Positions 54,882 through 63,865 of a DNA stretch of 64,000 nucleotides are shown here, one piece after another. A program made the translations under genes and the position numbers. Under the pieces are notes generated by a model, which made no database searches, was not told the DNA's origin, and saw nothing but the letters and a program-made list of their open reading frames with translations. The number at the start of each line of letters is the position of its first letter. The stretch's first letter is position 1. This DNA comes from Humidesulfovibrio sp. (GTDB taxonomy: Bacteria > Desulfobacterota > Desulfovibrionia > Desulfovibrionales > Desulfovibrionaceae), in assembly GCF_030689645.1 (NCBI RefSeq), contig NZ_JAUYFU010000048.1:1-64000 (forward strand), written 5' to 3'.

Positions 54882-57440
54882 TTAAAAGCGGCGGAGGAAG
54901 TTGCGGGTCCAGCAGGCCACCAGAAAGCCGAGAACAGGAATGGTCGCTAGTGCGTAGGGAAAGCTCTCCGCCTGCGGACCTTTTTGCTTTCCGTAAACGA
55001 AAAGCGCGAAGGCCAGTGTCCAGACAGCCGCAGTGGCCGTGCCGGTAAGCAGACAGGCACGCCATGTGGGCAGGGCGGAGCAGAGGAGAGGGGTTGGCTC
55101 ATCCTTAAGCGTCGAAATATTGCCGCCTACGCCCCAGAACACACCGCAGAACATGAGACCAAGACCAAAGGCTGAGGACAAATTGAGCCACCATATGAGC
55201 GGGTTCGAGTAAGTCAAATCCATGAGGAATGGGCCAGGCTCATCAATGAACACGCCCGTGAAGGCATGGTTTGCGCGGAAAGTGGGCAGAACCTTGCCGC
55301 CAGGGAGCACGGCTTTCCAGTTGGGATCGAAGTTGTTGGCCATAACAAGCACGCATGGGCGCTCGGCCAAGCCCTTGATGCGGATTTTGTCCGGCGACCA
55401 GGACACTATATGCGCAGCACCGATGGACAGGCCGCTTTCTGGGACATAGCGTTGCAGCGGCGCAGGGGGCGGGAAGCCCCGGACATCCTCTTGCAGCAGG
55501 AACACCTGTCTTTGCAGGACAGGAAGCTCTGACTGGCCAAGAGCTTCCAGAACCTCCTGGCGGGAGGATCGGAACGTCGGTTCGGCCAAATACACTCGCG
55601 GAAGAGGGTCCTTGAGCTCGTAAATATAGAGGGGCAGGGCGAACCTGTCCCGCAAGCCTAGTGGCGTCAACAGTTCGGAGCTTTCGCCGAACCCGGGTGA
55701 TAGAACAGGCAAGGCGGCCACGCTGCTCATGTCTGTCATTTCGCGTGAGGCCACGACGTGTGTCACGTTCAAGGCGCGCAATGCGTTCCAGTTGAAATCA
55801 GCCACGGAACGCGGTGGGGCCTTGCTCAGCACCCAGGAGCGCTGATCAAGGTCAACGCGAATCCGCGTGAGGTAGAGTTGACGCCAAAGGTTGTCAAACG
55901 CCTGTATTTGCATAGGGTTGGCAAACTGAGGACGGATAGCCTCACGCACGACTTCCTTATAGTACTTGTTGAACAATGGGGACTTGCCGCCGACGGTGTC
56001 TAATCCAAGATTCTGGGCCACCACCGGATGCACGTCGACGCAGGCCACACGGAATGGCCTTTCAGGGGACTTCGTCGCCATGGCGGCAAGGTCTTGATGC
56101 CCCAGCATTCCTTGGGCGTACGGGGCGAACATTCCGCTGGTCATATTTTGCTGGCGCACAAGCATGGCCATGGCCGCAAGGCAAATCATGAGGGCGATGG
56201 CCGGTCGGTTAATGCGGATCTGAGGCGTACCGGAATTGTGGCGCTTTGCGCGCATGAGAGCCACGGCGGCAAGCCCAGCTCCAAGGATGGCCACGTAGGT
56301 CAGCACCTTGTGAGCCGCGCCGAGCAGCGGCAGGGCGGCCACAACCGCAAGCACCCAAGGCCAGCGGATGCCCGCATCGGATTCAGCCAAGGCGTCCAGC
56401 ACCTGGCTGGCGATCATCGCACCGACGATGCCAAGGCAGGTGGCGAACATGAACAGGTCCATCTTGAGCAGGAAGCTCCCGTGGAACAGCCCTTTGAGAT
56501 CACAGGTAAATGCTCCAGCAACCAGCAGCATAACCAAAATGAACGCGTAGCAGACGCGTACCTTCTGCTTGGTTAGCAGCGGCAGGCCAAGCAACAAGAT
56601 CGGAATCAACTGCTGATCGGCCAATCTGCCTCGCAACCACCGGAGATAGTCAAGCAGCGCGGGTCCAAGGCCTGTAAAGCTGAAGTCCCACTCTCGCTGA
56701 GTGTAGGGGATGTATAAGAATAGGCTTACAATGGATGGGACGAAGAGCAGAACATATCCGGTCCAGATGATGAACACGCCGGCCACTTGTCGGCGGAAGT
56801 CCGGCAGGTGTCGCCCCAGGAACAGCACCAGCGCCAGATGAAAAATCGGGAAATGCGGTAACGTGAGCACCGGAAAAGAGAACAGGCTCGCCAGAGCGAT
56901 GAAGCTGGCGGCTCTGAGTTTGGTCGAACGCGGGGTTTCACGTCTGAATAGCTCCACGCACCAGACGAAAACCGCTGGAAATGCGTAAGGCATGACGAAG
57001 TGGACGTTGCCGCTGATCCAGGTGAGTGAATAGAGCACCGCGACCACAAAAGCGCTGCGGCGCGATGCTCCGAGGAGCAGGGGCAAGAAGCGGTAAATGC
57101 CGTATCCGGCCAGGAACATTTGACTGATGTTCCACAAAAGCGAGAGCAGCCACAACGGCAGCACGCCTGCTAGAAAAACAGCCGGATGCCAGGGCGGATG
57201 CTGGCCCACAAAGCTGGGAACCCCGCCCGCATGAAACGGATACCAGCTAAAGGGACCGTACTCGGCCCACAGCCTCCACATGGACTGAAAATGCGCGAAA
57301 TGAACTTCCAGACTGTCGTAAATGTCGATGGAGGCCAGCGGCCCAAGGAGAATCTTGTCAGCGTAGCACAAGAGGGCCAAGCCGAGCAGAAGCAGTATGT
57401 CTTTTTGATCGGGCCGGAGTGTGAGCCGCGCTATCGCCAT
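54882..57440 (-). CDS. Large multi-pass membrane protein, YfhO/GT-C-like
   Basis: An 852-residue protein with a long N-terminal membrane region (roughly a dozen hydrophobic segments in residues ~15-430) and a C-terminal soluble part, ending with a further pair of membrane segments near residue 800-850. Early acidic residues after the first helix (D-I-Y-D-S-L-E) are in the position of the catalytic loop of GT-C glycosyltransferases. The layout resembles YfhO/DUF6044 proteins, which add lipid-carried sugars to extracellular glycans. Sits convergent to the glycan operon, so a role in the same surface polymer is plausible. Function not established. Confidence 0.65.
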   Translation of the reverse strand: MAIARLTLRPDQKDILLLLGLALLCYADKILLGPLASIDIYDSLEVHFAHFQSMWRLWAEYGPFSWYPFHAGGVPSFVGQHPPWHPAVFLAGVLPLWLLSLLWNISQMFLAGYGIYRFLPLLLGASRRSAFVVAVLYSLTWISGNVHFVMPYAFPAVFVWCVELFRRETPRSTKLRAASFIALASLFSFPVLTLPHFPIFHLALVLFLGRHLPDFRRQVAGVFIIWTGYVLLFVPSIVSLFLYIPYTQREWDFSFTGLGPALLDYLRWLRGRLADQQLIPILLLGLPLLTKQKVRVCYAFILVMLLVAGAFTCDLKGLFHGSFLLKMDLFMFATCLGIVGAMIASQVLDALAESDAGIRWPWVLAVVAALPLLGAAHKVLTYVAILGAGLAAVALMRAKRHNSGTPQIRINRPAIALMICLAAMAMLVRQQNMTSGMFAPYAQGMLGHQDLAAMATKSPERPFRVACVDVHPVVAQNLGLDTVGGKSPLFNKYYKEVVREAIRPQFANPMQIQAFDNLWRQLYLTRIRVDLDQRSWVLSKAPPRSVADFNWNALRALNVTHVVASREMTDMSSVAALPVLSPGFGESSELLTPLGLRDRFALPLYIYELKDPLPRVYLAEPTFRSSRQEVLEALGQSELPVLQRQVFLLQEDVRGFPPPAPLQRYVPESGLSIGAAHIVSWSPDKIRIKGLAERPCVLVMANNFDPNWKAVLPGGKVLPTFRANHAFTGVFIDEPGPFLMDLTYSNPLIWWLNLSSAFGLGLMFCGVFWGVGGNISTLKDEPTPLLCSALPTWRACLLTGTATAAVWTLAFALFVYGKQKGPQAESFPYALATIPVLGFLVACWTRNFLRRF

Positions 57441-57605
57441 GAAATTAGAGTCCCCTGAATTCGTTTATGCAGAATTGCCGTGACGGAGTCTGTCCAGGCT
57501 TTACGAGTCCGAGGCAGTTGGTATAGGACTACGACGCCGTGTGCAATATGGCAGCCGCGCATAAGTATCCGCATTTTGCGATAATCCGCCACACCTCGGG
57601 ATCAG

Positions 57606-58346
57606 ATGACTTCAATGCAACCTTCCGCTCAGGATAAAGGAACGCGACACGGCTTCGGCACGGCACGACGCGTCGTGCTCATACTTATGTTCGTTGTGTT
57701 CGCCAGCATCGCTTGGCGGCTCTGGGACCAGGACATGCTGACTTCCGGGGGCGTCATTGAGGCTGCCAAAGCTCATCCTGTGTTGGCCCCGCTTGTTTTT
57801 GTTGCGGCCTACGCCCTCGCGATGTTGTTCATGCTTCCCACCCTGCCTTTGAACATCGGGGCTGGCTTTCTTTGGGGCGCGGCTTTTGGCGCCGTGTACG
57901 CCTTGTTGGGAAGCACCCTTGGCGCGATCCTGGCATTTTCGTTCGCGCGATCGGCCTTTGGCCAGCCTTTTGCCCGGGGCTTCAATTCCCGGTTTTTACA
58001 GCGCCTCAGCTCAAGCCTGGAAAAAGGACAGTGGAAGGTGGTGGCGTTTGTACGGCTGAACCCGGCGGTGCCAACCAGCGTAATTAACTTTTTACTCGGC
58101 CTCACGTCCCTGCGATTATGGACCTACGTTTGGGGGACCTTCGTGTTCTCCGCTCCGTTGTGCTATGCCTTTTCCTACTTGGGTCAGCTTACCGGCGGCT
58201 TCATTCTCGACGGCGATACTGGACGGCTGGTGCGGCTGGTGGCAGTGACCCTCGGGCTTGGCCTTTTCCTGATGGTCGGCAAGCAGGTACTTGGTCGAGG
58301 CAAGACGCAGGATGTGGCCGCCGAAAGCGACGGCCAGCAATCCTGA
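57606..58346 (+). CDS. TVP38/TMEM64 family membrane protein
   Basis: A 246-residue DedA-superfamily (SNARE-associated) protein. About five hydrophobic segments, the F-x-x-x-F-x-x-x-A re-entrant region (G-A-G-F-L-W-G-A-A-F-G), and the conserved R-L-N-P-A-V-P-T-S-V-I-N-F-L-L-G block near residue 145 identify the family. Some members move lipid carriers or phospholipids across the membrane; here that is only a family inference. An alternative start ATG lies nine bases downstream. Confidence 0.88.
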   Translation: MTSMQPSAQDKGTRHGFGTARRVVLILMFVVFASIAWRLWDQDMLTSGGVIEAAKAHPVLAPLVFVAAYALAMLFMLPTLPLNIGAGFLWGAAFGAVYALLGSTLGAILAFSFARSAFGQPFARGFNSRFLQRLSSSLEKGQWKVVAFVRLNPAVPTSVINFLLGLTSLRLWTYVWGTFVFSAPLCYAFSYLGQLTGGFILDGDTGRLVRLVAVTLGLGLFLMVGKQVLGRGKTQDVAAESDGQQS

Positions 58347-58358
58347 CATTTTATCATA

Positions 58359-58772
58359 TCAGCATGTTGCAAGCGACTTGAGGCACTTTTTGCTGATCAT
58401 TTCCGGATGCGCCTCCACGCAGGCCAGCAGATCTTCATAGATTTGCTGCACTGTGGCCACGGGCACACTCTCCGCAACAAACACAATTGGCGAATCAGCC
58501 TCGAACAGGGGCCACCAGGGCTTGTTTTCCAAGTGTTGCCAAGCCCCACGCTTGCCGTGGGCAAAAACGCCATGCTTGGACTGCACAGTGACCTGGAAGC
58601 CCTCATATCCCATGACGTCGTCTAAAAGAGCAGCCGGTGCGGAGCCATGAAGCGAACTGGCTTGAATAGAAAAGAAGAAAATGTCGCCTATTTCAAGATC
58701 CTGAAACCAGCGCTCGCCAGTCTCGTCATTCCTCATGTCGTCCTTGAGCAATTTGCGAAAATCCTCTGCCAT
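58359..58772 (-). CDS. Hypothetical protein
   Basis: A 137-residue protein with an aggag site before the ATG. It has no signal peptide or membrane segment. Acidic N-terminal helix (A-E-D-F-R-K-L-L-K-D), a mid-region with F-F-F-S-I, and a C-terminal cysteine pair (K-K-C and T-C). I recognise no family. It is convergent with the TVP38 gene and 48 bp downstream of the TPR-rich protein gene. Confidence 0.6.
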   Translation of the reverse strand: MAEDFRKLLKDDMRNDETGERWFQDLEIGDIFFFSIQASSLHGSAPAALLDDVMGYEGFQVTVQSKHGVFAHGKRGAWQHLENKPWWPLFEADSPIVFVAESVPVATVQQIYEDLLACVEAHPEMISKKCLKSLATC

Positions 58773-58819
58773 GTTCGACTCCTGGGTGGAAGGATGGTTC
58801 GTTCGTGCTTGGGCGAATT

Positions 58820-60994
58820 TTAGAAAGGATATACAGGCTCACCGCTTTCCTTCTTTGCGGGCTTGCCAGATTTAGCCTCCAAGGCGCTCAATCTGTTTTT
58901 GGCGGCTTCCTGGGCTTCCTTGGTTTCCGCCGTGGCTATGACGGACTTGAGCAGCTTCTTGGCAGTCTCGAAGTTCCCCTTGATTTCATAAATCATGGCC
59001 GAGCGGTACATGGCCACAGTGGGCCACATGGGTTCTTGTGGGTACTGATAGGCTAAGCGAAGGTAGTAATCCAGTGCTGCATCATAATTGCGAAGCGAAT
59101 GCTCGCCTTCACCCATCCAGAAGAGAATTTCAGCCTGCAAGGGCCGGGGCATTTTGTCGTGCTGGTCCCAAAGGATCTGCAACTGCTTGCGTCCGCCTTC
59201 GAAATCGCCCTTGAGTTGCAAGAAGGTGGCGATATCAAGGCGAGATTTGGCGTCCATGTCAGAACCGAATCCAAGCATTTCCTGATAGGTGGCGAGGGCC
59301 AGCTCATCCTTACCGCTTTCGCGCTCCATCTTGGCCTTGAGCCCAAGTCGTGCGATTGTGCGCTTTTTGTCAGTTGACAGCGTCGACATCCGAGACAGGT
59401 ATGCTTCCGCCAGTTGGAAGGAGCGGTTTTCCACAGCCCTCTGCGTCAGATAAGTCAGGCAGTCATACCCGTACCCGGTATCTGGGAACAGGAAGGCGGA
59501 GCGGCGGGCAAGTTCAGGCCCGGCGCCGGTTGCCCAGCGAGCCTGCCAGTCCGCAAGAACGAGCAGTCTGTCGAGCGGCCATACCTTGTTTACGTTGCTG
59601 TTTTTCCCAACTTCCATTTTGGTCCAGAACGGTGCCTCCCCAGCCAGGGGGGAGCCGGTGCCGCCAGCGGCCAGCAGGGCTGAGAGGGCAGGGGAGAGCT
59701 TCCCCGCCGCGCCGATCTCCTGAGGAAGAAGCGTCTTCATGTCCTCTTGGAACAATAGTCCGCCAGCCACACGCAAGCAGATGGGAAGTTTCCTCTTGTC
59801 CAAGCCATTCCATATCTCGCGTGCGGCGTCGACGTTGCCGTCCTCAAGACAAAGAATGAATTTGAGCGATCGCAGGAGCCGGGACATTTCTTCCGAGAGA
59901 AGTAATGATTGCAGCTCCTTGTCTACGGCCTCCTGTGCCTCGGCCTTGGACAGCTGAGCGAGGTTGGTCTTGAACCGGGTCCAAGATGGGGTCGAGCTCC
60001 CCAGAAACCACTCCTCGCGGTTGCCTGCGTACGGAGCGAGAAGATTCGCGTTCCAGAATCCTGCGGCCTTGGCGTAGCCGGCAGCGCCCAAGGACTTGGC
60101 GTCAGGGGATTTGCCGGTGTTCAGGAAGGCGAGCAAGGAGGTCCAGAAGTCGCGCAGGGCAGGCACGGAAACTCCAGCCAGAAAACCCTTGGCCCGATCG
60201 TAGTCCTCAAGGCTGGCAGCAGCAACAGCCTGGGCAATGAATTGGCGGTCTGCGGCGCTCACTGCGAGCAGCCCGTCCCTAGAGGCCTTTTCGGTTGATT
60301 TGGTCTGGACGGTTGATTCCTCGCCAGTGGCAAGGGCCAGCGCCTCTTTGGATTTGACCCAGAAATTCTCCTGTCCCCAGGCGGTTTCAGCCTGGCTCAG
60401 AAGAGTTCGCAGTGTCTGCTCCAGCGCGTCGCGCGAGGCGGAAGGATTGCCGACAAAGGCCCAGAACTGCCTGCGCCAAACGTCAACCCACAAAGCTTCA
60501 AGGCCCGACTCGGTGGAGAGCTTAGCCTTAATTTGCTTGGCATCCATAAGCTTTGCCGCATGGCTGTACCAGATCACAGCTTTGTAGGGATCACCAAGGG
60601 CGCGGAAGGCATTGCCGCCAATCCACAGGCGTTGGGTCTCCAGCGCAGGATCTTCAAAGGGCGGCTGTGCCTCGATGAGGGCGAGGGCTTGCTGGGGAGC
60701 GCCTTGCAACAGTTGGGCTTCGGCCTGTTTCAAGGTCGAGCCGCTGGCTTCATCCGCAGGATCATCAGCGGGCTGCACGATGCGATCATATGCACCATAC
60801 TTTTTGAGCCATTGTTCATATGCTGCTTCGGTGGCGGCAGGCTTGTTGGACTTTGTTTCAGTCGCTGGCTGTTTTGCTGCGGCTTTTTTGGTAGGGCCGG
60901 CAAAGGCGCTGGCATGTAGCGCCATCATGGACACCATGACCAGTGAACCAATCAGCAAACGGGGCGTTACGACACAACAGAACTGTTTCTTCAT
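58820..60994 (-). CDS. Exported TPR-repeat protein
   Basis: A 724-residue protein. N-terminal signal (K-K-Q-F-C-C-V-V start, hydrophobic core, cleavage near AFA-GP), then a lysine/alanine-rich linker and a long all-helical body. Helical pairs like Y-L-S-R-M-S-T-L, D-A-A-L-D-Y-Y-L-R-L-A-Y-Q-Y-P-Q-E-P and F-E-T-A-K-K-L-L-K-S-V are tetratricopeptide-like, mainly in the last 300 residues. Likely a periplasmic scaffold or part of a secretion/export complex; the partner is not known. A palindrome in its upstream region could be an operator. Confidence 0.75.
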   Translation of the reverse strand: MKKQFCCVVTPRLLIGSLVMVSMMALHASAFAGPTKKAAAKQPATETKSNKPAATEAAYEQWLKKYGAYDRIVQPADDPADEASGSTLKQAEAQLLQGAPQQALALIEAQPPFEDPALETQRLWIGGNAFRALGDPYKAVIWYSHAAKLMDAKQIKAKLSTESGLEALWVDVWRRQFWAFVGNPSASRDALEQTLRTLLSQAETAWGQENFWVKSKEALALATGEESTVQTKSTEKASRDGLLAVSAADRQFIAQAVAAASLEDYDRAKGFLAGVSVPALRDFWTSLLAFLNTGKSPDAKSLGAAGYAKAAGFWNANLLAPYAGNREEWFLGSSTPSWTRFKTNLAQLSKAEAQEAVDKELQSLLLSEEMSRLLRSLKFILCLEDGNVDAAREIWNGLDKRKLPICLRVAGGLLFQEDMKTLLPQEIGAAGKLSPALSALLAAGGTGSPLAGEAPFWTKMEVGKNSNVNKVWPLDRLLVLADWQARWATGAGPELARRSAFLFPDTGYGYDCLTYLTQRAVENRSFQLAEAYLSRMSTLSTDKKRTIARLGLKAKMERESGKDELALATYQEMLGFGSDMDAKSRLDIATFLQLKGDFEGGRKQLQILWDQHDKMPRPLQAEILFWMGEGEHSLRNYDAALDYYLRLAYQYPQEPMWPTVAMYRSAMIYEIKGNFETAKKLLKSVIATAETKEAQEAAKNRLSALEAKSGKPAKKESGEPVYPF

Positions 60995-61129
60995 TAGCGC
61001 AAGGCCTCAATCGTGTAAGCGTCTTGCGGGTTTTGCGCAGGACGGCCAAAGTTAATTACGATCCGGAAGAAATTGCCACAGAACCCTCAGGAAGGGAAGA
61101 TGCGTGGCCGTCACCAGTCTGAAAGTTTA

Positions 61130-61145
61130 CATAATTTACATTATG
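61130..61145. promoter_or_regulatory. Palindrome upstream of TPR protein gene
   Basis: CATAAT-TTAC-ATTATG is a perfect 6-bp inverted repeat in an AT-rich patch, 136 bases before the TPR gene start on the minus strand and beyond the fsa stop. The AT-richness also suits a promoter -10 region. Confidence 0.4.
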
Positions 61146-61187
61146 AGACAGGGTGGTGCGGCGAATCAGCCATTGGTGCGGAAGACG

Positions 61188-61826
61188 TTAGCGCGTGGCC
61201 CAGTCGTTCATGAACTTAGCCAACCCTATGTCGGTTAGTGGGTGCTTCGCCAAGTCAAAAAGTACGGGGAGCGGGATTGTTATTGCGTCTGCGCCAAGAA
61301 TGGCCGCTTGAAAGAAATGGTTGGTGTGCCGTATGCTCGCCGCGAGCACCTGCGTGGAAAGGTCGTAGTTGCGGAACACGGTCATAATGTCTTGGATGAC
61401 TTGCATGCCATCCTGTCCGATGTCGTCAAGCCGACCAATGAACGGACTGACGTAGGTCGCACCGGCCTTGGCGGCAAGCAGGGCTTGGTTTGGGGAGAAC
61501 ACCAGAGTTGCGTTGGTGTCAATGCCCTGATTGTGCAGTTCAGATATGGTTTTTAGCCCCTCAAGGGTCATGGGCACCTTGATGACGATGTTTGGGGCGA
61601 TCTTCACAAGATCACGGGCTTCGGCGAGCATGGCCTGAGATTCAGTGCTGATGACCTCAACGCTCACAGGTCCATCGATTTCTTTGCAAATCTGGCGGAC
61701 GATCTTCTTCCAATCGCCTTTTTCCTTGGACAGGAGGCTTGGATTGGTGGTGACGCCCTCAATAGTCCCTAAGGCCTTTGCCTGCCGGACCTGATCGATG
61801 TTGGCGCTGTCCAGAAATATTTTCAT
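61188..61826 (-). CDS. Transaldolase/fructose-6-phosphate aldolase family protein
   Basis: A 212-residue TIM-barrel enzyme, the small TalC/FSA type. It has F-L-D-S-A-N at the N-terminus, T-T-N-P-S-L, the Schiff-base lysine in I-V-I-K-V-P-M-T, and S-P-F-I-G-R-L-D-D. It exchanges three-carbon units between sugar phosphates or splits fructose 6-phosphate; which activity dominates cannot be told here. The ggagg site precedes the ATG. It could affect sedoheptulose 7-phosphate, the precursor of heptoses. Confidence 0.92.
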   Translation of the reverse strand: MKIFLDSANIDQVRQAKALGTIEGVTTNPSLLSKEKGDWKKIVRQICKEIDGPVSVEVISTESQAMLAEARDLVKIAPNIVIKVPMTLEGLKTISELHNQGIDTNATLVFSPNQALLAAKAGATYVSPFIGRLDDIGQDGMQVIQDIMTVFRNYDLSTQVLAASIRHTNHFFQAAILGADAITIPLPVLFDLAKHPLTDIGLAKFMNDWATR

Positions 61827-61869
61827 TGGACCCTCCGCCTAGGCGCGCGGCCTATGGCAAGTGGAAAGC

Positions 61870-62154
61870 TTAGGCCTGCCCGCCTCCGTTCTCACCTTCA
61901 ATGCGCGCCAAGTACTTTTCACGGCAGTCGTAGGAACAGAAGTTCAGCAAAACATCGCCCTGGCGTACGCGGATGTCGCTGTTTTTGGAAACATAGGCGC
62001 CGCAGACAGGGTCCTTGACCATCTCGCCTGAAGCCACGAGATCCTCTTTCTTTTCTTGCGCCTTGGTCTCTTTCCAGCGCTTGTCGCCGACGAAAAGCTT
62101 CCAGACCACAAATGCGCAGATAGCCAGAATAAGAAGTTTGGTCACGCTCATCAT
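61870..62154 (-). CDS. Small membrane-anchored YHS/PP0621-like protein
   Basis: A 94-residue protein. A single N-terminal hydrophobic helix anchors it; the soluble part has M-V-K-D-P-V-C-G-A-Y-V and F-C-S-Y-D-C-R-E-K-Y, the paired cysteines of YHS/TRASH-like metal-binding modules. It may bind zinc, copper or iron at the inner membrane. Start at the first of two adjacent ATGs after aagga. Lies between folK and the aldolase gene. Confidence 0.75.
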   Translation of the reverse strand: MMSVTKLLILAICAFVVWKLFVGDKRWKETKAQEKKEDLVASGEMVKDPVCGAYVSKNSDIRVRQGDVLLNFCSYDCREKYLARIEGENGGGQA

Positions 62155-62201
62155 GGGATTTGTCCTTCTTGAGAGGGCCGGTTGACGGACACCGGAGCGC
62201 C

Positions 62202-62717
62202 CTACTTCTGGCTGATGTTGCGGCCGTCCAGGATGTATGAAAGCCCGGAGAGCGTCTCCTCGATGGTTTTTCCGCCAGGCAGCACAAGGCCGGGCGCAAC
62301 ATCACGCAGGGGGACAAGCACAAAGGCCCGCTCAAGCATGCGCGGGTGCGGAAGCGTCAAGTATTCGTTCCGCATTTCCACATCACCGAACATCAGCAGG
62401 TCAAGGTCGATTGCCCTGGGACCTCCCACTAGCTCGCCGCGCGTGCGGCCCATCTGAGACTCTACTGCCTGCAGCGTGGATAACAGACCTTCAGGAGCCC
62501 AGATTTCCGAGCTGACCTTCAGGCGCACCACACAGTTCATGAACCAGGGCTGCTCTTTGACTCCCTGCGGTTCAGTTTTGTAAATAGGCGACTGCACGTC
62601 GAACACAAGGTCGTTACCATAGTGCTCGAGCCGGTGCAGCGCTTCTTCTAAATTCGCCTCGGCATCGCCCTGATTGGAACCAAGGGAGATGTATGCGTCT
62701 AAAGTTGGGTAATCCGT
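62202..62717 (-). CDS. folK: FolK, 6-hydroxymethyldihydropterin pyrophosphokinase, no canonical start codon
   Basis: A protein of about 171 residues that transfers pyrophosphate from ATP to the pterin in folate synthesis. A-Y-I-S-L-G-S-N is the first motif; G-x-R-A-I-D-L-D-L-L-M-F and L-P-H-P-R-M-x-E-R-A-F-V are the metal and substrate blocks. No ATG, GTG or TTG lies in frame between the upstream dapL coding region and the first motif. An aaggagg site stands seven bases before an ACG (62717-62715), so that codon is the best start; it overlaps the dapL 3' end by 19 bp. Non-standard initiation or a sequence error are the two explanations. Confidence 0.85.
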   Translation of the reverse strand, partial: TDYPTLDAYISLGSNQGDAEANLEEALHRLEHYGNDLVFDVQSPIYKTEPQGVKEQPWFMNCVVRLKVSSEIWAPEGLLSTLQAVESQMGRTRGELVGGPRAIDLDLLMFGDVEMRNEYLTLPHPRMLERAFVLVPLRDVAPGLVLPGGKTIEETLSGLSYILDGRNISQK

Positions 62718-63865
62718 AACACCGCCTCCTTCAGCAGATCCGTGTTCACCGTGAGCGATATGCGGAAATAGCCTTCGCCCGGTGTGCCAAAACCATTGCC
62801 GGGGGTGGTCACCACGCCAGTCTGCATCAACACGCGGGTGACGAAATCCTGGGACGAGATGCCCTGGGGCACTTTGGACCAAACATAAAAAGTGGCGTCG
62901 GGCACACGGCAGGAGATGCCGGCCTTGTGCAGCGCGCTCACAACCACGTCACGCCGTTCCTTATAGATATTACGCAACTCGGCGCTGTAAGCATCGCCCT
63001 GATTCAGGGCCACGATGCCCGCCTCCTGCACTGCCTGGAAGATGCCGGAGTCCATGTTCTCCTTCACCTTTCCAAGCCCCTTGACCAGAGAGCTGTTGCC
63101 AACGGCCATGCCGATGCGCCAGCCGGTCATGTTGTAAGTCTTGGACAAGGAGTGGAACTCGATGGCGACATCGCGTCCGCCGGGGATCTCCAGTATGGAC
63201 AGGGGCTTCTTGGCTTCGTCGAAGTACATTTCGGTGTAGGCTGCGTCGTGAACAACGATGACGTTGAATTCTTGCGCCTTTTGCACCAACTTTTCGTAGA
63301 ATGAGCGCGGAGCCGTGGCAGCTGTGGGATTGTTGGGGTAATTAACGTAAATGGCTTTGGCGCGCTTCCATGTGTCGTTGTCGATGGCGTCGAGATCCGG
63401 CAAGAAGTTGTTCTCGTCGGTCAGGGGCAAGTACATGGGGATGCCGCCAACGAACTCTGTGGTGACGCCGTATACGGGATAGTTCGGGGTGGCGATGAGC
63501 ACCAGATCGCCAGGATTCACAAAGGCCAGCGGGAAATGCGCAATGCCTTCCTTGGAGCCAATGAGGCTCACGACCTCGTTGTTCGGGTCCAGATCCACGT
63601 TAAAGCGGCGTTTGTACCAATCGGCAACGGCCTTGCGGAAAGTGAAGAGGCCCACGTATGAGGGGTACTGGTGGTTCACCGGGTTGCGAGCGGCCGCGCA
63701 TAGCGCGTCGATGATGAAGTCCGGGGTGGGCAGATCGGGGTCGCCAATGCCCAGGCTGATGATGTCCATGCCTTTAGCGCGGACTTCTTCCTTGGCTTTG
63801 TCGATGGCTGCGAACAGGTACGGGGGAAGGTTCGCAAGACGCTGTGCAAGCTGGAATTCGGACAT
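62699..63865 (-). CDS. dapL: LL-diaminopimelate aminotransferase DapL
   Basis: A 388-residue class I PLP aminotransferase that converts tetrahydrodipicolinate directly to LL-diaminopimelate in lysine and peptidoglycan synthesis. It has G-I-G-D-P-D-L-P-T-P, Y-P-N-N-P-T-A-A, D-A-A-Y-T-E, S-L-S-K (PLP lysine), and N-G-F-G-x-x-G-E-G-Y-F-R-I-S, the DapL-type C-terminal pattern. The aaggag site lies before the ATG at 63865; a longer in-frame start upstream was rejected. It overlaps folK. The 135 bp upstream to the window edge hold its promoter region only. Confidence 0.9.
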   Translation of the reverse strand: MSEFQLAQRLANLPPYLFAAIDKAKEEVRAKGMDIISLGIGDPDLPTPDFIIDALCAAARNPVNHQYPSYVGLFTFRKAVADWYKRRFNVDLDPNNEVVSLIGSKEGIAHFPLAFVNPGDLVLIATPNYPVYGVTTEFVGGIPMYLPLTDENNFLPDLDAIDNDTWKRAKAIYVNYPNNPTAATAPRSFYEKLVQKAQEFNVIVVHDAAYTEMYFDEAKKPLSILEIPGGRDVAIEFHSLSKTYNMTGWRIGMAVGNSSLVKGLGKVKENMDSGIFQAVQEAGIVALNQGDAYSAELRNIYKERRDVVVSALHKAGISCRVPDATFYVWSKVPQGISSQDFVTRVLMQTGVVTTPGNGFGTPGEGYFRISLTVNTDLLKEAVLRITQL

